Positions 63,707-64,000 of a stretch of DNA of 64,000 bases are shown piece by piece (the stretch's first letter is position 1; each line of letters begins with the position of its first letter). The stretch is from Bacteroidota bacterium (GTDB lineage: Bacteria > Bacteroidota > Bacteroidia > Bacteroidales > Dysgonomonadaceae), in NCBI GenBank assembly GCA_023437305.1, contig JAEZGN010000022.1, positions 248,001-312,000 on the forward strand. The letters run 5' to 3'. The translations under genes and the position numbers were made by a program. The notes under the pieces were generated by a model. The model was not told the origin of the DNA. It did no database searches and saw only the letters and a program-made list of their open reading frames with translations.

Positions 63707-64000
63707 ATGTCTAGTTGTAGATTAACCATATTAGCTGCTCTTTTTTTGTTTGCATTTTCTTCATTGTTTGCCCAATCTGTGGATGTGAAAATCGCAGACG
63801 AAACCGTGAAAATAACTCCAACAGGCCGCTTTTACTTTGACGGAGCAACTTATATAGAAGACGAAACAGACCTAAGTAATGGAGTTGCTATGCCGGATGC
63901 TCGGTTAGGGCTGAAAGCGAAATATAAAAGTTTCGATATGAAAGTTGATCTCGGATTTGCCGGAGGGAAAGTAGGCTATAAAGATATTTTCTTGCAGTAT
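63707..64000 (+). CDS. Porin, phosphate-selective OprP/OprO-like (N-terminal part only)
   Basis: 98 codons are visible before the window ends. A signal peptide (LAALFLFAFSSLFAQ) is followed by VKITPTGRFYFDGATYIEDE and a GLKAKYKSFDMKVDLGFAGG segment. This is the typical start of Bacteroidota porins of the phosphate-selective OprP/OprO fold. It begins 2 nt after the HAD phosphatase stop, so the two are translated together. It would supply outer-membrane entry for the substrate of the phosphatase or for glycerol compounds (inference). Confidence 0.78.
   Translation, partial: MSSCRLTILAALFLFAFSSLFAQSVDVKIADETVKITPTGRFYFDGATYIEDETDLSNGVAMPDARLGLKAKYKSFDMKVDLGFAGGKVGYKDIFLQY

Noticed and set aside
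1..64000. tRNA, rRNA, insertion sequence, integrase or attachment site
   Set aside because: No cloverleaf with TTCnAnnC-type arm, no transposase or integrase frame and no long terminal repeats were seen by eye; a tRNAscan or IS search could still find a missed short element.

Overview
This AT-rich window looks like chromosomal DNA of a Bacteroidota bacterium of the order Bacteroidales, most like Dysgonomonas and its relatives. That placement is an inference from gene content and signals. The gene content includes GLPGLI and carboxypeptidase-regulatory outer-membrane proteins, DUF3316, DUF3943 and DUF1573 proteins, a FadL-type 'hemin receptor', and a GldF/GldG-like ABC permease. The recurrent promoter element TAnnTTTG, sometimes 19 bp after TTTG/TTG, is the Bacteroidota type, and most genes lack a strong Shine-Dalgarno. 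I see no rRNA, tRNA, CRISPR array, prophage or insertion sequence.

Layout. 1-4073 (minus): O-acyltransferase operon of two SGNH hydrolases and an MBOAT protein cut by the window edge. 4245-9838 (minus): flavin oxidoreductase-like protein, small membrane protein, DUF3316 protein, topoisomerase IV/gyrase A subunit, TIGR02757 protein. 9930-12961 (minus): response regulator, histidine kinase and two PepSY-like secreted proteins. 13151-18622: MscS channel, TPR lipoprotein, periplasmic beta-carbonic anhydrase (minus), aldo/keto reductase, M15 peptidase. 18713-22024 (minus): aspS, two ABM-domain proteins, a secreted unknown. 22225-23792: aquaporin and an ECF sigma factor. 23938-31583 (minus): DUF1573 protein, L,D-transpeptidase overlapping a very large alpha-2-macroglobulin-like protein, and a CrcB fluoride channel. 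31763-37310: GLPGLI protein, outer-membrane protein, DUF3943 protein and acetyltransferase. 37790-42997: a Ser/Tyr/Gly-rich repeat protein, FadL-type protein, SMI1/KNR4 protein, a candidate small RNA and a zinc peptidase. 43035-45151: a secreted unknown (minus) and an AraC regulator. 45515-48301: polytopic membrane protein, DPPR-synthase-type UbiA prenyltransferase and HAD phosphatase. 48369-50543 (minus): M48 peptidase, MscL, membrane-anchored unknown. 50577-57838: GldF-GldG-like fusion, ligA, galK, a small conserved protein, dapA. 57842-64000: divergent DeoR-type regulator and glpD-glpK-glpF, followed by a periplasmic HAD phosphatase and a porin cut by the window end.

Four groups stand out as working units. 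The first is a cell-envelope O-acylation module with LysM targeting (1-4073). The second is an envelope-guard pair of alpha-2-macroglobulin and L,D-transpeptidase (24460-31118). The third is a probable lipid-linked pentose cassette (45515-48301). The fourth is a glycerol operon that may also take up and dephosphorylate phosphorylated glycerol compounds (57842-64000), with a promoter that overlaps TTTCG repeats spaced in helical phase. The most interesting non-coding signals are a structured intergenic RNA candidate (about 42059-42162), two identical-architecture inverted repeats upstream of the GLPGLI gene, and a 9-bp tandem motif found in three separate intergenic regions.
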